Assembly (NCBI RefSeq): GCF_000264315.1
Contig: NZ_AJXU01000028.1
Location: 124,001-188,000, forward strand
From: Rhodanobacter fulvus Jip2
Lineage (GTDB): Bacteria; Pseudomonadota; Gammaproteobacteria; Xanthomonadales; Rhodanobacteraceae
DNA length: 64,000 nt
Direction: 5' to 3'
A program made the translations under genes and the position numbers. A model generated the notes under the pieces. It saw only the letters and a list, made by a program, of their open reading frames with translations. It had not been told where the DNA came from and made no database searches. This document shows, piece after piece, positions 27,067-37,310 of this stretch. How positions within the stretch are numbered: the stretch's first letter is position 1; the number at the start of each line of letters is the position of its first letter.

Positions 27067-27480
27067 ATGGCTCGTCCTTTCCGCATGCATCGCACCACAC
27101 GTCGCCGCCTGTTCTGGCTGGTGACGCTGCTGATGCTTTGGCAGCAGACGGCACTGGCCGCTTATGTTTGCCCGACTGTGCCCGAAGCGGCGACGGCGAC
27201 CGCGTTGTTGAACTCGATGCCGGGCATGGACGACGGCTGTGCGCAGCATCAAGAGTCCCCAGCCAGCCCGCTGTGCCAGAAGCATTGCGCGCCCGAGCAC
27301 ACCACGCAGGTTGAGGCGCACACCGCGTCGGTGCCCCTGAGCCCACTGCCGGCCATGCCGCCGATGCTGATATCGGCCGCGGCCGTCACACTGTCATCGA
27401 ATCGCGCGCTCCAACGGGTCGGGCATTTGCGCGCGTCACCACCCCCGCCCATATTGTTGTTCTGCTCACTCCTGATCTGA
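27067..27480 (+). CDS. CopL-like small exported Cys/His protein upstream of cusC
   Basis: 137 aa from ATG 27067. A strong signal or anchor segment (about 13-31) is followed by a mature part with scattered Cys and His (DDGCAQHQ, LCQKHCAPEH). The tail is proline-rich (ASPPPPILL). Overall build, size and position just before an outer-membrane efflux gene (87 bp) parallel CopL and the 34460-34840 product, but sequence identity is low. Function unknown; a regulatory or metal-binding role is inferred from the parallel. Confidence 0.6.
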   Translation: MARPFRMHRTTRRRLFWLVTLLMLWQQTALAAYVCPTVPEAATATALLNSMPGMDDGCAQHQESPASPLCQKHCAPEHTTQVEAHTASVPLSPLPAMPPMLISAAAVTLSSNRALQRVGHLRASPPPPILLFCSLLI

Positions 27481-27566
27481 TCTGACACGTCGAGGCATCG
27501 ACGTACGTGGCGTCGCGCCTGCGTGGCGCGCCGCGCCGCAAACCGTAGATCAACGGAGTGTTCACC

Positions 27567-28838
27567 ATGTTGTCCATTCATTTCGCCCGGCACCTGATGG
27601 TGGCGGGTTTGGCCACGCTTCTGTGGGGAGCCGTGGCTGCGGCGGCGCATGCCGCCGAACCGCCGCTGACGCTGAAAGCGGCTGTCCAGCAAGGCGTGGC
27701 ACGGGCACCGCAACTCGAAGCGCGTGCCGCCGATACGGCGGCAGCCCGCGAGGAAGCCGCGCGTGCCGGGCAGTTGCCGGATCCCACTCTGACGTTCGGG
27801 CTTTCCAATTTTCCCGTCACCAATCCGGGCGCTTTCAGCCTGCGTTCGGACGGGATGACGGCGCGTACCGTCGGTGTGATGCAGACGATTCCATCGCGAG
27901 CGGCGCGCGACGCCGAGCGCGGGCTGGCCGCTGCGCAGATCGATGCGGCGGAAGCCGACCGCACGGCCACGACGCAAACCGTGCAAGAACGCATCGCCGA
28001 TGCGTGGATTGACGTGTGGGCGACTCAGCAGAAACGTACAGTGTTGGCCACGCTGCGCAGCGAAAGCGTGCTGGCTGTCCAAGTCACGCAGGCGCGATTG
28101 CGTGGCGGCGAAGGCAACGCGACTGACGCGCTGGCCGCCCGTGCCGAAGCCGCCACACTCGATAACCGTCTGGAAGCGATTGACGCGGATCTCGTCGCTG
28201 CCCAAGCCGGCCTGCAGCGCTGGCTTGGTCCGAGCGCTTTCGACCTCGCCGAAGCGCCGGATTTTGGTCAACTGCCGGTCACGGCAGATCACCTGGAGGA
28301 GCGCATCGACCAACAGGTGCCGATGCAGGCGTGGCAGGCACGCGAGCAGGTTGCGCAGGCGGCGCTCGAGCGGGCGCGTGCGGCCAAGCACCCGGACTGG
28401 AGCGTGACTGCCAGCTATGGTCGGCGCGCCCCGGGCCTGTCGGACATGGTGATGCTGGAGGTGGGCGTCAGCCTGCCGCTGTTCACGCGCAATCGGCAGG
28501 ATCGTGGCATCAGCGCCCGGCAGGCACAGTGGGACGCGGTGCAGGCCGATCACGAGGACGCACGGCGCGCCCAGCGTGAGGCAGTCACACGCGCCGTAGC
28601 GACGTGGCAGGGTTGGAATCAGCAAATCCAGCGCTATCAGGACACCTTGCTGCCGTTGGATCGGGATCGCGCCACCACGGCGCTGGCCGGATACCGCAGT
28701 GGCGGCATGCTGCAGCCGTGGCTGGACGCCCGTCGCGACGAGATTGAATTGCGCCTGAGCTATGCCGATGCGTTGGCCGCACGCGCACGGTTGTGGGCTT
28801 CGCTTGCCTATCTGCTGCCTTCGGAGGTGACGCCATGA
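27567..28838 (+). CDS. cusC: CusC-like TolC-family outer-membrane efflux channel
   Basis: 423 aa from ATG 27567 (CGGAG 9 nt upstream; an upstream in-frame GTG at 27558 is less likely). The signal peptide ends near AAHAA-EP. Two long helical-repeat regions carry OEP-family motifs (QLPDPTLTFGLSNFPV and HPDWSVTASYG). It supplies the outer-membrane exit for the CusBA pump. The stop overlaps cusB (ATGA). Confidence 0.88.
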   Translation: MLSIHFARHLMVAGLATLLWGAVAAAAHAAEPPLTLKAAVQQGVARAPQLEARAADTAAAREEAARAGQLPDPTLTFGLSNFPVTNPGAFSLRSDGMTARTVGVMQTIPSRAARDAERGLAAAQIDAAEADRTATTQTVQERIADAWIDVWATQQKRTVLATLRSESVLAVQVTQARLRGGEGNATDALAARAEAATLDNRLEAIDADLVAAQAGLQRWLGPSAFDLAEAPDFGQLPVTADHLEERIDQQVPMQAWQAREQVAQAALERARAAKHPDWSVTASYGRRAPGLSDMVMLEVGVSLPLFTRNRQDRGISARQAQWDAVQADHEDARRAQREAVTRAVATWQGWNQQIQRYQDTLLPLDRDRATTALAGYRSGGMLQPWLDARRDEIELRLSYADALAARARLWASLAYLLPSEVTP

Positions 28839-30124
28839 AGCGTCCTTTGGTGATCTTTGCCGCCGTCATCGCGGCGGTTGCACTGCTTGTCGCCGGCTAT
28901 CTCGGTGGCCGTCACCAAGCCACCACGGCGCCCGCGCCGGCGCATTCGTCGGTGACTGCGCCGGGCACGGCCGGCAAGGTGCTGTACTGGTACGACCCGA
29001 TGGTGCCGCAGCAGCATTTCGACAAGCCGGGCCTGTCGCCGATGGGTATGCAGATGGTGCCCAAGTATGCCGACGAAGGCGCTGCCAAGGATGTCGTCAG
29101 GATTGACCCGGCGACGGTGCAGAATTTGGGTGTGCGCACGGCCCCGGTCGAGCGTCGCGTGCTGGCATCAGCCATCCGGGTGCCGGGCACCATCACCTGG
29201 GATCTGCGGCAAGCCATCACCATCAGTGCGCGCACCGATGCGGTGGTGAGCAAGCTGGACGTGCGCGCGCCTTACACCGTGGTCAAAGCCGGTGAACCGC
29301 TGGCGGACCTGCTGGCGCCGCAATGGAGCAGCGCGCTGGCCGAATATGGCGCGCTTCAACAGGCGCAGTCGGCCGACGCGAAAGACCTTCGCGCGGCTTC
29401 GCGCGAACGCCTGCAGGTGCTCGGCCTGACCCCTGCTGACATCCGGGCAGCTCGCCGTGGTTCGGGTGCCGCAATCACCCTGCATGCACCACAGGCGGGC
29501 GTCGTCACGACACTGGATGTGCGTGAAGGCCAGCGTGTCACGGCCGGCCAGACCTTGATGACCGTGAATGGCTTGTCCACCGTGTGGATCGAGGCCGCGC
29601 TGCCGCAGGGGGCGGCAGGCACGGTGTGCAGCGGCACGCCGGTGGTTGTCACGGTCGATGCGCTGCCGGGGCGATTGTTCCACGGCACCGTGGAAACCTT
29701 GCTACCGGATGTGGATGCGATGACACGCACCCAGCGCGCGCGCATCGTGCTCGACAACCCCGATGGTGCTTTGAGTCCAGGCATGTTCGCCAGCGTGCAA
29801 CTCAACCCGACTCCGGATGAGGCAGTACCGGTGGTGCCGGACGACGCGCTGATCGCGACGGGAACCCACACGCGAGTCATTCTCGCCGAGGGAGATGGTC
29901 ATTTCCGTGCTGTATCGGTACGCACTGGGCGCGCAGCCGGCGGCTATACGGAAGTTCTCGACGGCCTCCATGGGGGCGAGAAAGTGGTGGTCTCCGGCCA
30001 GTTCCTGATCGATTCGGAGGCGAGCCTGTCCGGTGCGCTGCAACGCCTGAATGACACCACCGCCAAACCGGCATCGGCCGCAAGTGCACCGATGCCGGGC
30101 ATGCCGATGGGAGACGGCCAATGA
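28835..30124 (+). CDS. cusB: CusB-like RND periplasmic adaptor with heavy-metal-binding domain
   Basis: 429 aa, one N-terminal membrane anchor (about 5-24). It is followed by a heavy-metal-binding domain ([20 protein letters not shown] at about 50-69, then MQMVPKY) characteristic of CusB-type adaptors. Barrel-sandwich and beta-barrel domains follow ([19 protein letters not shown]). The C terminus is Met-rich ([11 protein letters not shown]). It is coupled to both neighbours by 4-bp overlaps. It links CusA to CusC and passes Cu(I)/Ag(I). Confidence 0.92.
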   Translation: MKRPLVIFAAVIAAVALLVAGYLGGRHQATTAPAPAHSSVTAPGTAGKVLYWYDPMVPQQHFDKPGLSPMGMQMVPKYADEGAAKDVVRIDPATVQNLGVRTAPVERRVLASAIRVPGTITWDLRQAITISARTDAVVSKLDVRAPYTVVKAGEPLADLLAPQWSSALAEYGALQQAQSADAKDLRAASRERLQVLGLTPADIRAARRGSGAAITLHAPQAGVVTTLDVREGQRVTAGQTLMTVNGLSTVWIEAALPQGAAGTVCSGTPVVVTVDALPGRLFHGTVETLLPDVDAMTRTQRARIVLDNPDGALSPGMFASVQLNPTPDEAVPVVPDDALIATGTHTRVILAEGDGHFRAVSVRTGRAAGGYTEVLDGLHGGEKVVVSGQFLIDSEASLSGALQRLNDTTAKPASAASAPMPGMPMGDGQ

Positions 30125-33100
30125 TCGCCGCCCTGATTCGAGCAGCGATCGCACATCGCGTGTTCGTGCTGTTGGCTGCCTTGGCCTTGGCCCTGATGGG
30201 CATGTTCTCGGTGACGCGCACGCCGGTCGATGCGCTGCCCGATCTGTCCGACACCCAGGTGATCATCCGCACCAGCTACCCGGGCCAATCGCCACAGGTG
30301 GTCGAGGATCAGGTTACCTATCCACTGGCCACCACCATGCTCTCGGTGCCCGGCGCGACGACGGTGCGTGCCTTTTCGTTCTTTGGCGACTCCTACGTCG
30401 ATGTGTTGTTCGATGACAGCACCGATCTGTATTGGGCGCGCTCGCGCGTGCTCGAATACTTGAGCCAGGCACGCGATCAACTGCCGGCCGGCGTTACGCC
30501 CGCCCTTGGTCCCGATGCCACGGGACTCGGCTGGATCTACGAATACGCGCTGGTTGATCGCACCGGTCAGCACGATCTTGGCCAGTTGCGTGCGCTGCAG
30601 GACTGGTTCCTGCGCTATCAGCTCAAGACCGTGCCCAACGTCGCCGAAGTCGCCACCCTGGGCGGCATGGAACGGGCGTGGCAGATCGTGCCCGATCCGC
30701 AGGCGCTGGCCGCGCGTGGCATCACCGTGGAGCAACTGGTCGATGCCATCCGCAGTGCGAACGGTGCCAACGGTGGCTCGGTGATCGAACAGGGTGAAGC
30801 GGAACTGATGGTGCGCAGCGAAGGCTACCTGAAGAGCCGCACGGACTTCGAAAACGTACCCATCACGACCAACGCCGGCGGCGTGCCGGTGCTGCTGCGC
30901 GACGTGGCGACGGTGCGGCGTGGCCCGACGTTTCGTCGCGGTCTCGCCGAGCTGGACGGGCAAGGTGAAGTGGTCGGCGGCATTATCGTGATGCGCACGG
31001 GCAAGAACGCGAAGGCCACCATTGCCGCCGTGAAAGCACGACTGGCGGAACTGCAGCGCAGCCTGCCGGCCGGCGTCGAGATCGTGCCCACCTACGACCG
31101 CTCGCGGCTGATTGACGCCGCGGTGAGCAATCTGTGGACCAAGTTGTTCGAGGAATTTCTGGTCGTGACACTGGTCTGCGTGTTGTTTCTATGGCACCTG
31201 CGCTCGGCGCTGGTGGCCGTGATCACGCTGCCGCTGGGCGTGCTGGTGGCCTTCATTGCCCTGCATCTGCAAGGCGTCACGGCGAACCTGATGTCGCTCG
31301 GCGGTATCGCGATCGCGATCGGCGCGATGGTGGATGCGGCGATCGTGATGATCGAGAACACGCACAAGCATCTGGAACATTGGCGTAACGCGAACGACGG
31401 CCGTGAACCGCAAGGTGCGCAGCGGTGGTCGCTGGTCGCCGATGCCGCCGCCGAGGTGGGCCCGGCACTGTTTGTCAGCCTGTTGATCATCGCGCTGTCG
31501 TTCGTGCCGGTCTTTGCGCTGCAGGGACAGGAAGGCAAACTGTTCAAGCCGCTGGCCTTCACCAAGACCTACGCGATGGCGGCAGCGGCCGGGCTGGCGG
31601 TGACGCTGGTGCCGGTGCTGATGGGTTATCTGATCCGCGGGCGTATCCGTGCCGAGGGCGACAATCCGCTCAACCGTGGCTTGATCCGCGGCTATCGGCC
31701 GCTCCTTGAAGCCGTGCTGCACCATCCGAAAGCGACCCTGGTGCTGGCCGGTGTGCTGCTGCTTACCGCGCTCGTGCCGATGGCCAAGCTAGGCAGCGAG
31801 TTCATGCCCGCGATGGATGAAGGCACGTTGTTGTATATGCCCACCGCACTACCCGGACTGTCCGCCGGCAAGGCTTCGCAGTTGCTGCAGTTGACCGATC
31901 GCATGATCAAGACCGTGCCCGAGGTCGATCATGTGTTCGGCAAGGCCGGGCGCGCCGACACGGCCACCGATCCGGCACCGCTGGAAATGTTCGAGACCAC
32001 GATCACCTTCAAGCCGAAGGACCAGTGGCGACCCGGCATGACGATGGGCAAGATCAAGGACGAACTGGACAAGGCCGTACATGTGCCGGGGCTGACAAAC
32101 TTGTTCGTGCCACCGATCCGCAATCGCATCGACATGCTCTCCACCGGCATCAAGAGCCCGATCGGCATCAAGGTGCTGGGCACCGATCTGGCCACGCTGC
32201 AGAGCGTGGCCGATCGGATCGAGACGGTGGCGAAGACCGTGCCCGGTGTCAGTTCGGCGATCGCCGAGCGTCCGACCAGTGGCCGCTACGTCGATGTAGC
32301 CATCCGCCGTGACGCCGCCGCGCGCTACGGGTTGACCCAGGAGCGCGTACAGCAACTGATCGCGACCGTGGTCGGCGGCGATCCGATCGGTCAGACCGTC
32401 GAAGGGCGCGAACGTTATCCCATCGTGGTGCGCTACCCGCGTGTCGAGCGCGATTCCATCGGAGCGCTGCGGCAGTTGCCGATCGTCGGCGCCAACGGCG
32501 CCCAGCTCACGCTGAGTCAGGTGGCTGACATCGCCGTGGTTGCAGGACCTTCCATGCTGAAAAGCGAGGGCGGCCAGTTGGCCACCTATGTCTACGTCGA
32601 TACGGCCGGCAGCGATCTGGGCACGGTGGTGGCCAACCTGCAACGCGCGGTGGCGCAGCAAGTCAAATTGCCGCCGGGCACGACCGTGGCTTGGTCCGGT
32701 CAGTTCGAATACCTGGCCAGTGCCATGGAAAGACTCCAGGTGGTGGTGCCGATTGCTCTGGTGATCATTTTTCTATTGATCTATGCCGTTTTCCGACGCG
32801 TGAGCGAAGCCGCGCTGATCATGGCCAGCGTGCCGCTGGCACTGGTCGGCGGCCTGTGGCTGATCTGGCTGCTTGGGCATGCCGTGTCGGTAGCCACGAT
32901 CATTGGCTTCATTGCGTTGGCCGGCGTGGCTGCCGAATTCGGCGTGGTGATGTTGCTTTACCTGCACCATGCGTGGGAGCACCAACTTGCGCTCGATCCG
33001 CACGCCGGCCCGGAAGCGCTTGACGAAGCGATTCGCGAAGGCGCCGTGCAGCGCGTGCGCCCGAAGGCGATGACCGTCGCGGTGATTCTGGCCGGTCTGT

Positions 33101-33297
33101 TTCCCATCCTTCTAGGCCATGGCGCAGGTTCGGAAGTGATGCAGCGCATAGCCGCCCCGATGATCGGCGGCATGGTCACGGCACCCTTGCTATCCATGCT
33201 CGTTATACCCGCGGCGTACCGCCTGCTGGTCCGTTATCGGCTGCGTAAAGCCAGCAAGACAAACGCCACACTTCACTACAACCCACAAGGAAACTGA
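30121..33297 (+). CDS. cusA: CusA-like RND copper/silver efflux pump
   Basis: Inner-membrane proton-driven RND transporter, 1058 aa with 12 expected membrane segments. The TM4 motif reads [18 protein letters not shown], the HME-4 signature for monovalent Cu/Ag. The periplasmic porter domain has [18 protein letters not shown], which contains one of the copper-ligand methionines of CusA. Together with CusB, CusC and CusF this makes a full trans-envelope Cu(I)/Ag(I) exporter. Confidence 0.95.
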   Translation: MIAALIRAAIAHRVFVLLAALALALMGMFSVTRTPVDALPDLSDTQVIIRTSYPGQSPQVVEDQVTYPLATTMLSVPGATTVRAFSFFGDSYVDVLFDDSTDLYWARSRVLEYLSQARDQLPAGVTPALGPDATGLGWIYEYALVDRTGQHDLGQLRALQDWFLRYQLKTVPNVAEVATLGGMERAWQIVPDPQALAARGITVEQLVDAIRSANGANGGSVIEQGEAELMVRSEGYLKSRTDFENVPITTNAGGVPVLLRDVATVRRGPTFRRGLAELDGQGEVVGGIIVMRTGKNAKATIAAVKARLAELQRSLPAGVEIVPTYDRSRLIDAAVSNLWTKLFEEFLVVTLVCVLFLWHLRSALVAVITLPLGVLVAFIALHLQGVTANLMSLGGIAIAIGAMVDAAIVMIENTHKHLEHWRNANDGREPQGAQRWSLVADAAAEVGPALFVSLLIIALSFVPVFALQGQEGKLFKPLAFTKTYAMAAAAGLAVTLVPVLMGYLIRGRIRAEGDNPLNRGLIRGYRPLLEAVLHHPKATLVLAGVLLLTALVPMAKLGSEFMPAMDEGTLLYMPTALPGLSAGKASQLLQLTDRMIKTVPEVDHVFGKAGRADTATDPAPLEMFETTITFKPKDQWRPGMTMGKIKDELDKAVHVPGLTNLFVPPIRNRIDMLSTGIKSPIGIKVLGTDLATLQSVADRIETVAKTVPGVSSAIAERPTSGRYVDVAIRRDAAARYGLTQERVQQLIATVVGGDPIGQTVEGRERYPIVVRYPRVERDSIGALRQLPIVGANGAQLTLSQVADIAVVAGPSMLKSEGGQLATYVYVDTAGSDLGTVVANLQRAVAQQVKLPPGTTVAWSGQFEYLASAMERLQVVVPIALVIIFLLIYAVFRRVSEAALIMASVPLALVGGLWLIWLLGHAVSVATIIGFIALAGVAAEFGVVMLLYLHHAWEHQLALDPHAGPEALDEAIREGAVQRVRPKAMTVAVILAGLFPILLGHGAGSEVMQRIAAPMIGGMVTAPLLSMLVIPAAYRLLVRYRLRKASKTNATLHYNPQGN

Positions 33298-33300
33298 CCC

Positions 33301-33654
33301 ATGAAAAAGCCATTCATCATCCTTGCGATTACCGCTGCACTGTTCACCGCTCCGGTGTTTGCCAACCCTCAGCAGGTGGATCCGAATATGCCTGGCATGG
33401 CCGGAACGCATGAGTCCAAACCCGCCGACGCCCAGGGCGTGGGCCTGGTCAGGGCGACCGACGCTGCCAAGGGCACTATTACGTTGCAGCATGAAGCCAT
33501 CGCCGCGATCGGGTGGCCGGCGATGACGATGACCTTCAAGCTGGCGTCACCGGATCTGCTCAAGGGCGTCAAGGTCGGCGACGAAGTGCGTATCAGTCTG
33601 CATCCGGCCGGCATGGCCAGCACGGTGACCGCGATCGCGCCAGCGCAGCCGTAA
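33301..33654 (+). CDS. cusF: CusF-like periplasmic copper chaperone
   Basis: 117 aa with signal peptide (about 1-21). Metal ligands H64, W72, M75 and M77 (LQHEAI, GWPAMTMTF) match the spacing of CusF His36, Trp44, Met47 and Met49 exactly. It starts 3 bp after cusA with a GGAAAC just upstream, so it is part of cusCBAF. In E. coli cusF lies between cusC and cusB; here it is last. It delivers Cu(I)/Ag(I) to the CusB adaptor. Confidence 0.93.
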   Translation: MKKPFIILAITAALFTAPVFANPQQVDPNMPGMAGTHESKPADAQGVGLVRATDAAKGTITLQHEAIAAIGWPAMTMTFKLASPDLLKGVKVGDEVRISLHPAGMASTVTAIAPAQP

Positions 33655-33722
33655 GCGGCAGATCGCATGCATCTATCGACATAGACCAGCGCCCGTCACG
33701 GTGATGGCCGCCAGACAAATGC

Positions 33723-34187
33723 TTATGGCTGCGCCTGCTTCGATTCCAGATCCTTGATCAGTGCCTTCATCTCGCCGATCTCGCGTTTTTGCGAAGCGAT
33801 AATTTCATCGGCGAGCTTGCGCACGCGCGGATCCGAAATGTGGGCACGTTCGCTGGTGAGAATGGCGATCGAGTGATGCGGAATCATCGCTTTCATGTAG
33901 GAAATATCGTCCACGGTAGCCTGGCTGCGCACGAGATAGAGCGCAGCGGCAAACACCACCACGGCGCCGCCAACGATGGCGAGGTTCACCGTGCGGCTGG
34001 CGTACATGTGCAGCATGAAGCCCAGCATGATTACCGCCATGGTCGCGCCCATCACCAGCGCCATCCAGGCGCGGGTCTGGCTCCAGAACACGTGATCCAG
34101 CCGGTAAGTGTTGAGGTACATCACGCCGAACATGACCACCGTGGCGGTGGCAATCATGGCGAGGAATCGCACGTAGGAATTCTTCAT
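33723..34187 (-). CDS. DUF305 membrane protein
   Basis: 154 aa from ATG 34187 (GGAGATCC upstream). Three or four hydrophobic segments span about 5-82. A short DUF305-type helical tail follows (ISYMKAMIPHHSIAIL near 98-113, with SDPRVRKLADEIIASQKREIGEM). DUF305 proteins are frequent in copper and silver resistance clusters; the MIPHH motif may bind metal. It is transcribed opposite to cus and czc. Confidence 0.85.
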   Translation of the reverse strand: MKNSYVRFLAMIATATVVMFGVMYLNTYRLDHVFWSQTRAWMALVMGATMAVIMLGFMLHMYASRTVNLAIVGGAVVVFAAALYLVRSQATVDDISYMKAMIPHHSIAILTSERAHISDPRVRKLADEIIASQKREIGEMKALIKDLESKQAQP

Positions 34188-34459
34188 CGCGGATCTCCGT
34201 AGGAAACGGCGACAAGGTAGGCGATAGCCTGTCGGAAGTTCGTGACCGAGTGGGACGGGTATGCCGATGTGCCGTCTCGCGCTTCCGCGCAGCGCGCCTG
34301 CGCTCGGGCGGCGATCGAAATGACCGCACCTGACGCCGTGCTGCGGATAGACCATCCTTCGTAGGGGTCAAACGGTGCCGGTAGTGGCTGTCTGAATTCA
34401 TCACGACCGGCGCCCAAATGAAATTGTCTAACAGCGCGGTTGTCGTATAGGATCGAACG

Positions 34460-34840
34460 ATGTATCGGTCTGTACCATCACTGCTGACTCGCCTGCGCCG
34501 CCACCGCGGACTGTGGGTGTTGGCCGTGGCCGTGTTGCTGATCAAACTGGTCAGCGGATCGATCTGCGTGGCCGATGGACCGGCGGCGCGATTCGCTTCG
34601 GCGACCGCTGCTGCCCCGACCACCTTGTTGGCGGTCAGTACGGTGTCGGCTGACGATGCGAATCCCTGTCTTCTGGGTGAAGGGCGCAGCTGCCATTGTG
34701 CCTGTGCGCATTCGGTGACATTGCCGGCCACCGCGCCGCTTCCCATCGCCATGATGGAAGCACGCTTCGCACCGCTCACCCTCCATTCGGGATTCACGCC
34801 GGCCACGACCGGCTCGCTGCTGCGCCCCCCCATCGTCTGA
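34460..34840 (+). CDS. CopL-like small exported Cys/His protein upstream of czcC
   Basis: 126 aa with an N-terminal export segment (about 18-38) and a compact Cys cluster (CLLGEGRSCHCACAH, about 70-84). It ends LLRPPIV, strikingly like the LRPPAV end of the CopL protein at 18822-19226. It lies 71 bp before czcC. The 272-bp region to the left, facing the DUF305 gene, must hold the divergent promoters. Function unknown; metal-responsive role inferred. Confidence 0.62.
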   Translation: MYRSVPSLLTRLRRHRGLWVLAVAVLLIKLVSGSICVADGPAARFASATAAAPTTLLAVSTVSADDANPCLLGEGRSCHCACAHSVTLPATAPLPIAMMEARFAPLTLHSGFTPATTGSLLRPPIV

Positions 34841-34911
34841 ACCCGTTCCGTTTCGCGACGCCACCGCCTGTGCGGTGCGTCGCCTCGTGATCGTTTTCAG
34901 GAGATGGCTTC

Positions 34912-36216
34912 ATGTCTGTTTTTCGTTCGGTGCCGATCGGCGCCGTGTGTCTGTTGTATGCGGCGATGCTCAGTGCCGCCCCCGTATCCCACCCTTCCTC
35001 ACCGGTAGCTTCTCCGCCGACATCGTTGGCGACGTCTCCCTTGCAGGATGCGGTGCGCCGTATCTGGCAAGCCAGTCCCGAGGTTCAGGCCGCGCGGGCA
35101 GACCTTGATGCTGCCCAGGCCCGTGCGCGTGCCGCTGCGCAGCCGCTGTACAACCCCTCACTGTCGCTCGATGCGGAGAACGCGGACGTCAATCGGCGCA
35201 CGGCGGGTATCAGCCTGCCGCTGGATCTGTCCGGCAAGCGTCGTGCCCGGACCAGCCAGGGTGAGGCCGACCTGCTGGCTGCCGAAGCCGGGTACAACCT
35301 GCGGCGCCGTGACGTCGCCACCCGCTGGCTGAAAGCGTGGTCGACGGCCGCACTTGCGGCTCGACAGAGCGAGTTGGGTCAGCGTCGCCTGGCGCTGATG
35401 CAGCGCTTCGATGACCTGGCCGCGCAGCGACTCAAGGTCGGTGACATCAGCAGCCCCGAACGCGATCTGGCCGGTCTCGCACTCGGCGAGGCGCAGGTGC
35501 AACAGGCGACGCTCGCGAGCAATGAGGCCGCGGCCCGTGCGGCGCTGCTGGCCATCAGCGGCGATCAACTGACCGCGCTGCCTCCGTTGCCCAAGGGCCT
35601 GTCACCGGCACTCGAAAGTGCCGCGCCGTTGCCCGTCGACGAGCTGCCGGAACTGCGTCAGGCCCGCGCCCGGCAAGCGAGCGCTGAGGCCGGCGTGCAG
35701 GTCGCACGCCGGGCGCGCATCCCCGATCCCACGCTCAGCCTGACGGGTGGCCAGGTGCGCAGCGGGCCACGGACCGATCAGGTGATCGGCGTGAGTGTGT
35801 CCATTCCCTTGCCGGTGCTCAATACGGGACGCGCCGAAGTGGATGCCGCTCGTGCGGAAGCCGATGCGGCCGCCGCGGACGTGCGCTCGCGCCAATTTGT
35901 GCTGCGTGCCGGACAGCAGGAAGCGCAAGCGCGCTACGCCGCCTTGCGCGGTGCCGCCGAGGCATTCCGCACCGGCCGTGCCGCCGCGTTCGAGGATCGC
36001 ACCGCGCTGCTGGAAAAGCTCTGGCGTGCCGGCGAAATCAGCACCTCCGATTACCTCGTACAGCTCAAGCAAAGTCTCGACACCGCACTGTCCGGCCAGG
36101 AACTGGAAAGCCAGACCTGGCAGACCTGGTTCGACTACCTCACCGCTGCGGGCCGTCTGACCGACTGGCTCGACGGCCGTACTCAAAACGGCCCCAATCT
36201 GGAAGTCTCCCGATGA
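34912..36216 (+). CDS. czcC: CzcC-like outer-membrane efflux protein
   Basis: 434 aa TolC/OEP-family protein with signal peptide (about 1-22, ending SAAP) and two OEP repeats (QPLYNPSLSLDAEN...PLDLSGKRRARTSQGEA and RIPDPTLSLTGG). The GISLPLDLSGKR motif is typical of CzcC/CnrC proteins for divalent cations. It overlaps czcB by 4 bp. Confidence 0.88.
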   Translation: MSVFRSVPIGAVCLLYAAMLSAAPVSHPSSPVASPPTSLATSPLQDAVRRIWQASPEVQAARADLDAAQARARAAAQPLYNPSLSLDAENADVNRRTAGISLPLDLSGKRRARTSQGEADLLAAEAGYNLRRRDVATRWLKAWSTAALAARQSELGQRRLALMQRFDDLAAQRLKVGDISSPERDLAGLALGEAQVQQATLASNEAAARAALLAISGDQLTALPPLPKGLSPALESAAPLPVDELPELRQARARQASAEAGVQVARRARIPDPTLSLTGGQVRSGPRTDQVIGVSVSIPLPVLNTGRAEVDAARAEADAAAADVRSRQFVLRAGQQEAQARYAALRGAAEAFRTGRAAAFEDRTALLEKLWRAGEISTSDYLVQLKQSLDTALSGQELESQTWQTWFDYLTAAGRLTDWLDGRTQNGPNLEVSR

Positions 36217-37310
36217 ATCTCTCTCTTTTGAAACGCAGCCTGCTGGGCATGGCACTGTTTACTGCGCTGGCCGGCCCCGTCATGGCGCAGGAACCGGCAC
36301 CCGCCAATCCGCTCGCGCTGGACGCCAAGGCGATCAAGGACGCCGGCCTTGTCCTCGACAAGGCCGCCCTACGCGCGCTGACGGATGAACTGAAAGCCCC
36401 CGGCGAAGTGAAAGCCGATGCCTATTCCACCGTGCTGGTGTCGCCGCGGGTGGAATCGCAGGTGCTCGACCGCAAGGCTCGGCTGGGCGACGTCGTGAAA
36501 GCGGGCGCGCCGTTGGTGGTGCTCTCCAGCGTCGAGGTGGCCGCCACGCAAGGTGCGCTGATTGTGGCCGAGCAGGACTGGCAACGGATCGCGTCGCTCG
36601 GGCCACAGGCGGTGTCGGCCCGACGCTACAACGAGGCGAAGGTGCAACGCGATCAGGCCCGCGCCAAGTTGCGCGCCTACGGTCTGTCCGAGGGACAGAT
36701 CGGCGGCTTGCTGCGCAAGGGATCGGCCGGTGCCGACGGCAGTTTCGAGCTGCTCGCGCCGGCCGCCGGTCGTGTGACCACCGATGAGTTTCTGGTGGGC
36801 GAGCGGGTGGAGCCCGGCCGCACGCTGTTCACCCTAGTCAAGGAAGATTCGGTTTGGGTCGTCGCGCAGATGGCCCCAGCCGATGCCGAACGGGTCAAGC
36901 CCGACGCCGATGTCCGCATTCTCGTGCACGACACCGAAATACCCGGCAAGGTCGTGCAGCGTTCGCATCAAACCGATGAGCGCACGCGCACGGTGCCGGT
37001 ACGCATCGAGGTCGATAACCGCAAGGATCTACTGCATCCCGGTGAGCTGGTCGAAGCGCGCATCGCCGTAGGTAGTGCGGTGCAGAAGCTCGCGGTACCG
37101 GCCGACGCGATCGTGCTGCTGCAGAACCAGCCGACCGTGTTCCTCGCCAAGGGCAAGGGCCAGTTTGAGCCGGCACCGGTGATGGTCGGCGACACGCGCG
37201 ATGGCTGGACGGTCGTCACGCAAGGCCTCAAGGCCGGTGACACCTATGTGCGCAAGGGCGCCTTCGCCTTGAAGGCCCGTTTGCTGCGTTCGCAGCTGGG
37301 AGAAGAATGA
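36213..37310 (+). CDS. czcB: CzcB-like RND periplasmic adaptor
   Basis: 365 aa, signal or anchor at about 1-25. The hairpin, lipoyl-like and beta-barrel domains are in normal order (VLDRKARLGDVVKAGAPLVVLSS; APAAGRVTTDEFLVGERVEPGRTLFTL). Unlike the CusB homologue upstream it has no heavy-metal-binding domain. ATGA overlaps on both sides show a single czcCBA operon. Confidence 0.9.
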   Translation: MNLSLLKRSLLGMALFTALAGPVMAQEPAPANPLALDAKAIKDAGLVLDKAALRALTDELKAPGEVKADAYSTVLVSPRVESQVLDRKARLGDVVKAGAPLVVLSSVEVAATQGALIVAEQDWQRIASLGPQAVSARRYNEAKVQRDQARAKLRAYGLSEGQIGGLLRKGSAGADGSFELLAPAAGRVTTDEFLVGERVEPGRTLFTLVKEDSVWVVAQMAPADAERVKPDADVRILVHDTEIPGKVVQRSHQTDERTRTVPVRIEVDNRKDLLHPGELVEARIAVGSAVQKLAVPADAIVLLQNQPTVFLAKGKGQFEPAPVMVGDTRDGWTVVTQGLKAGDTYVRKGAFALKARLLRSQLGEE

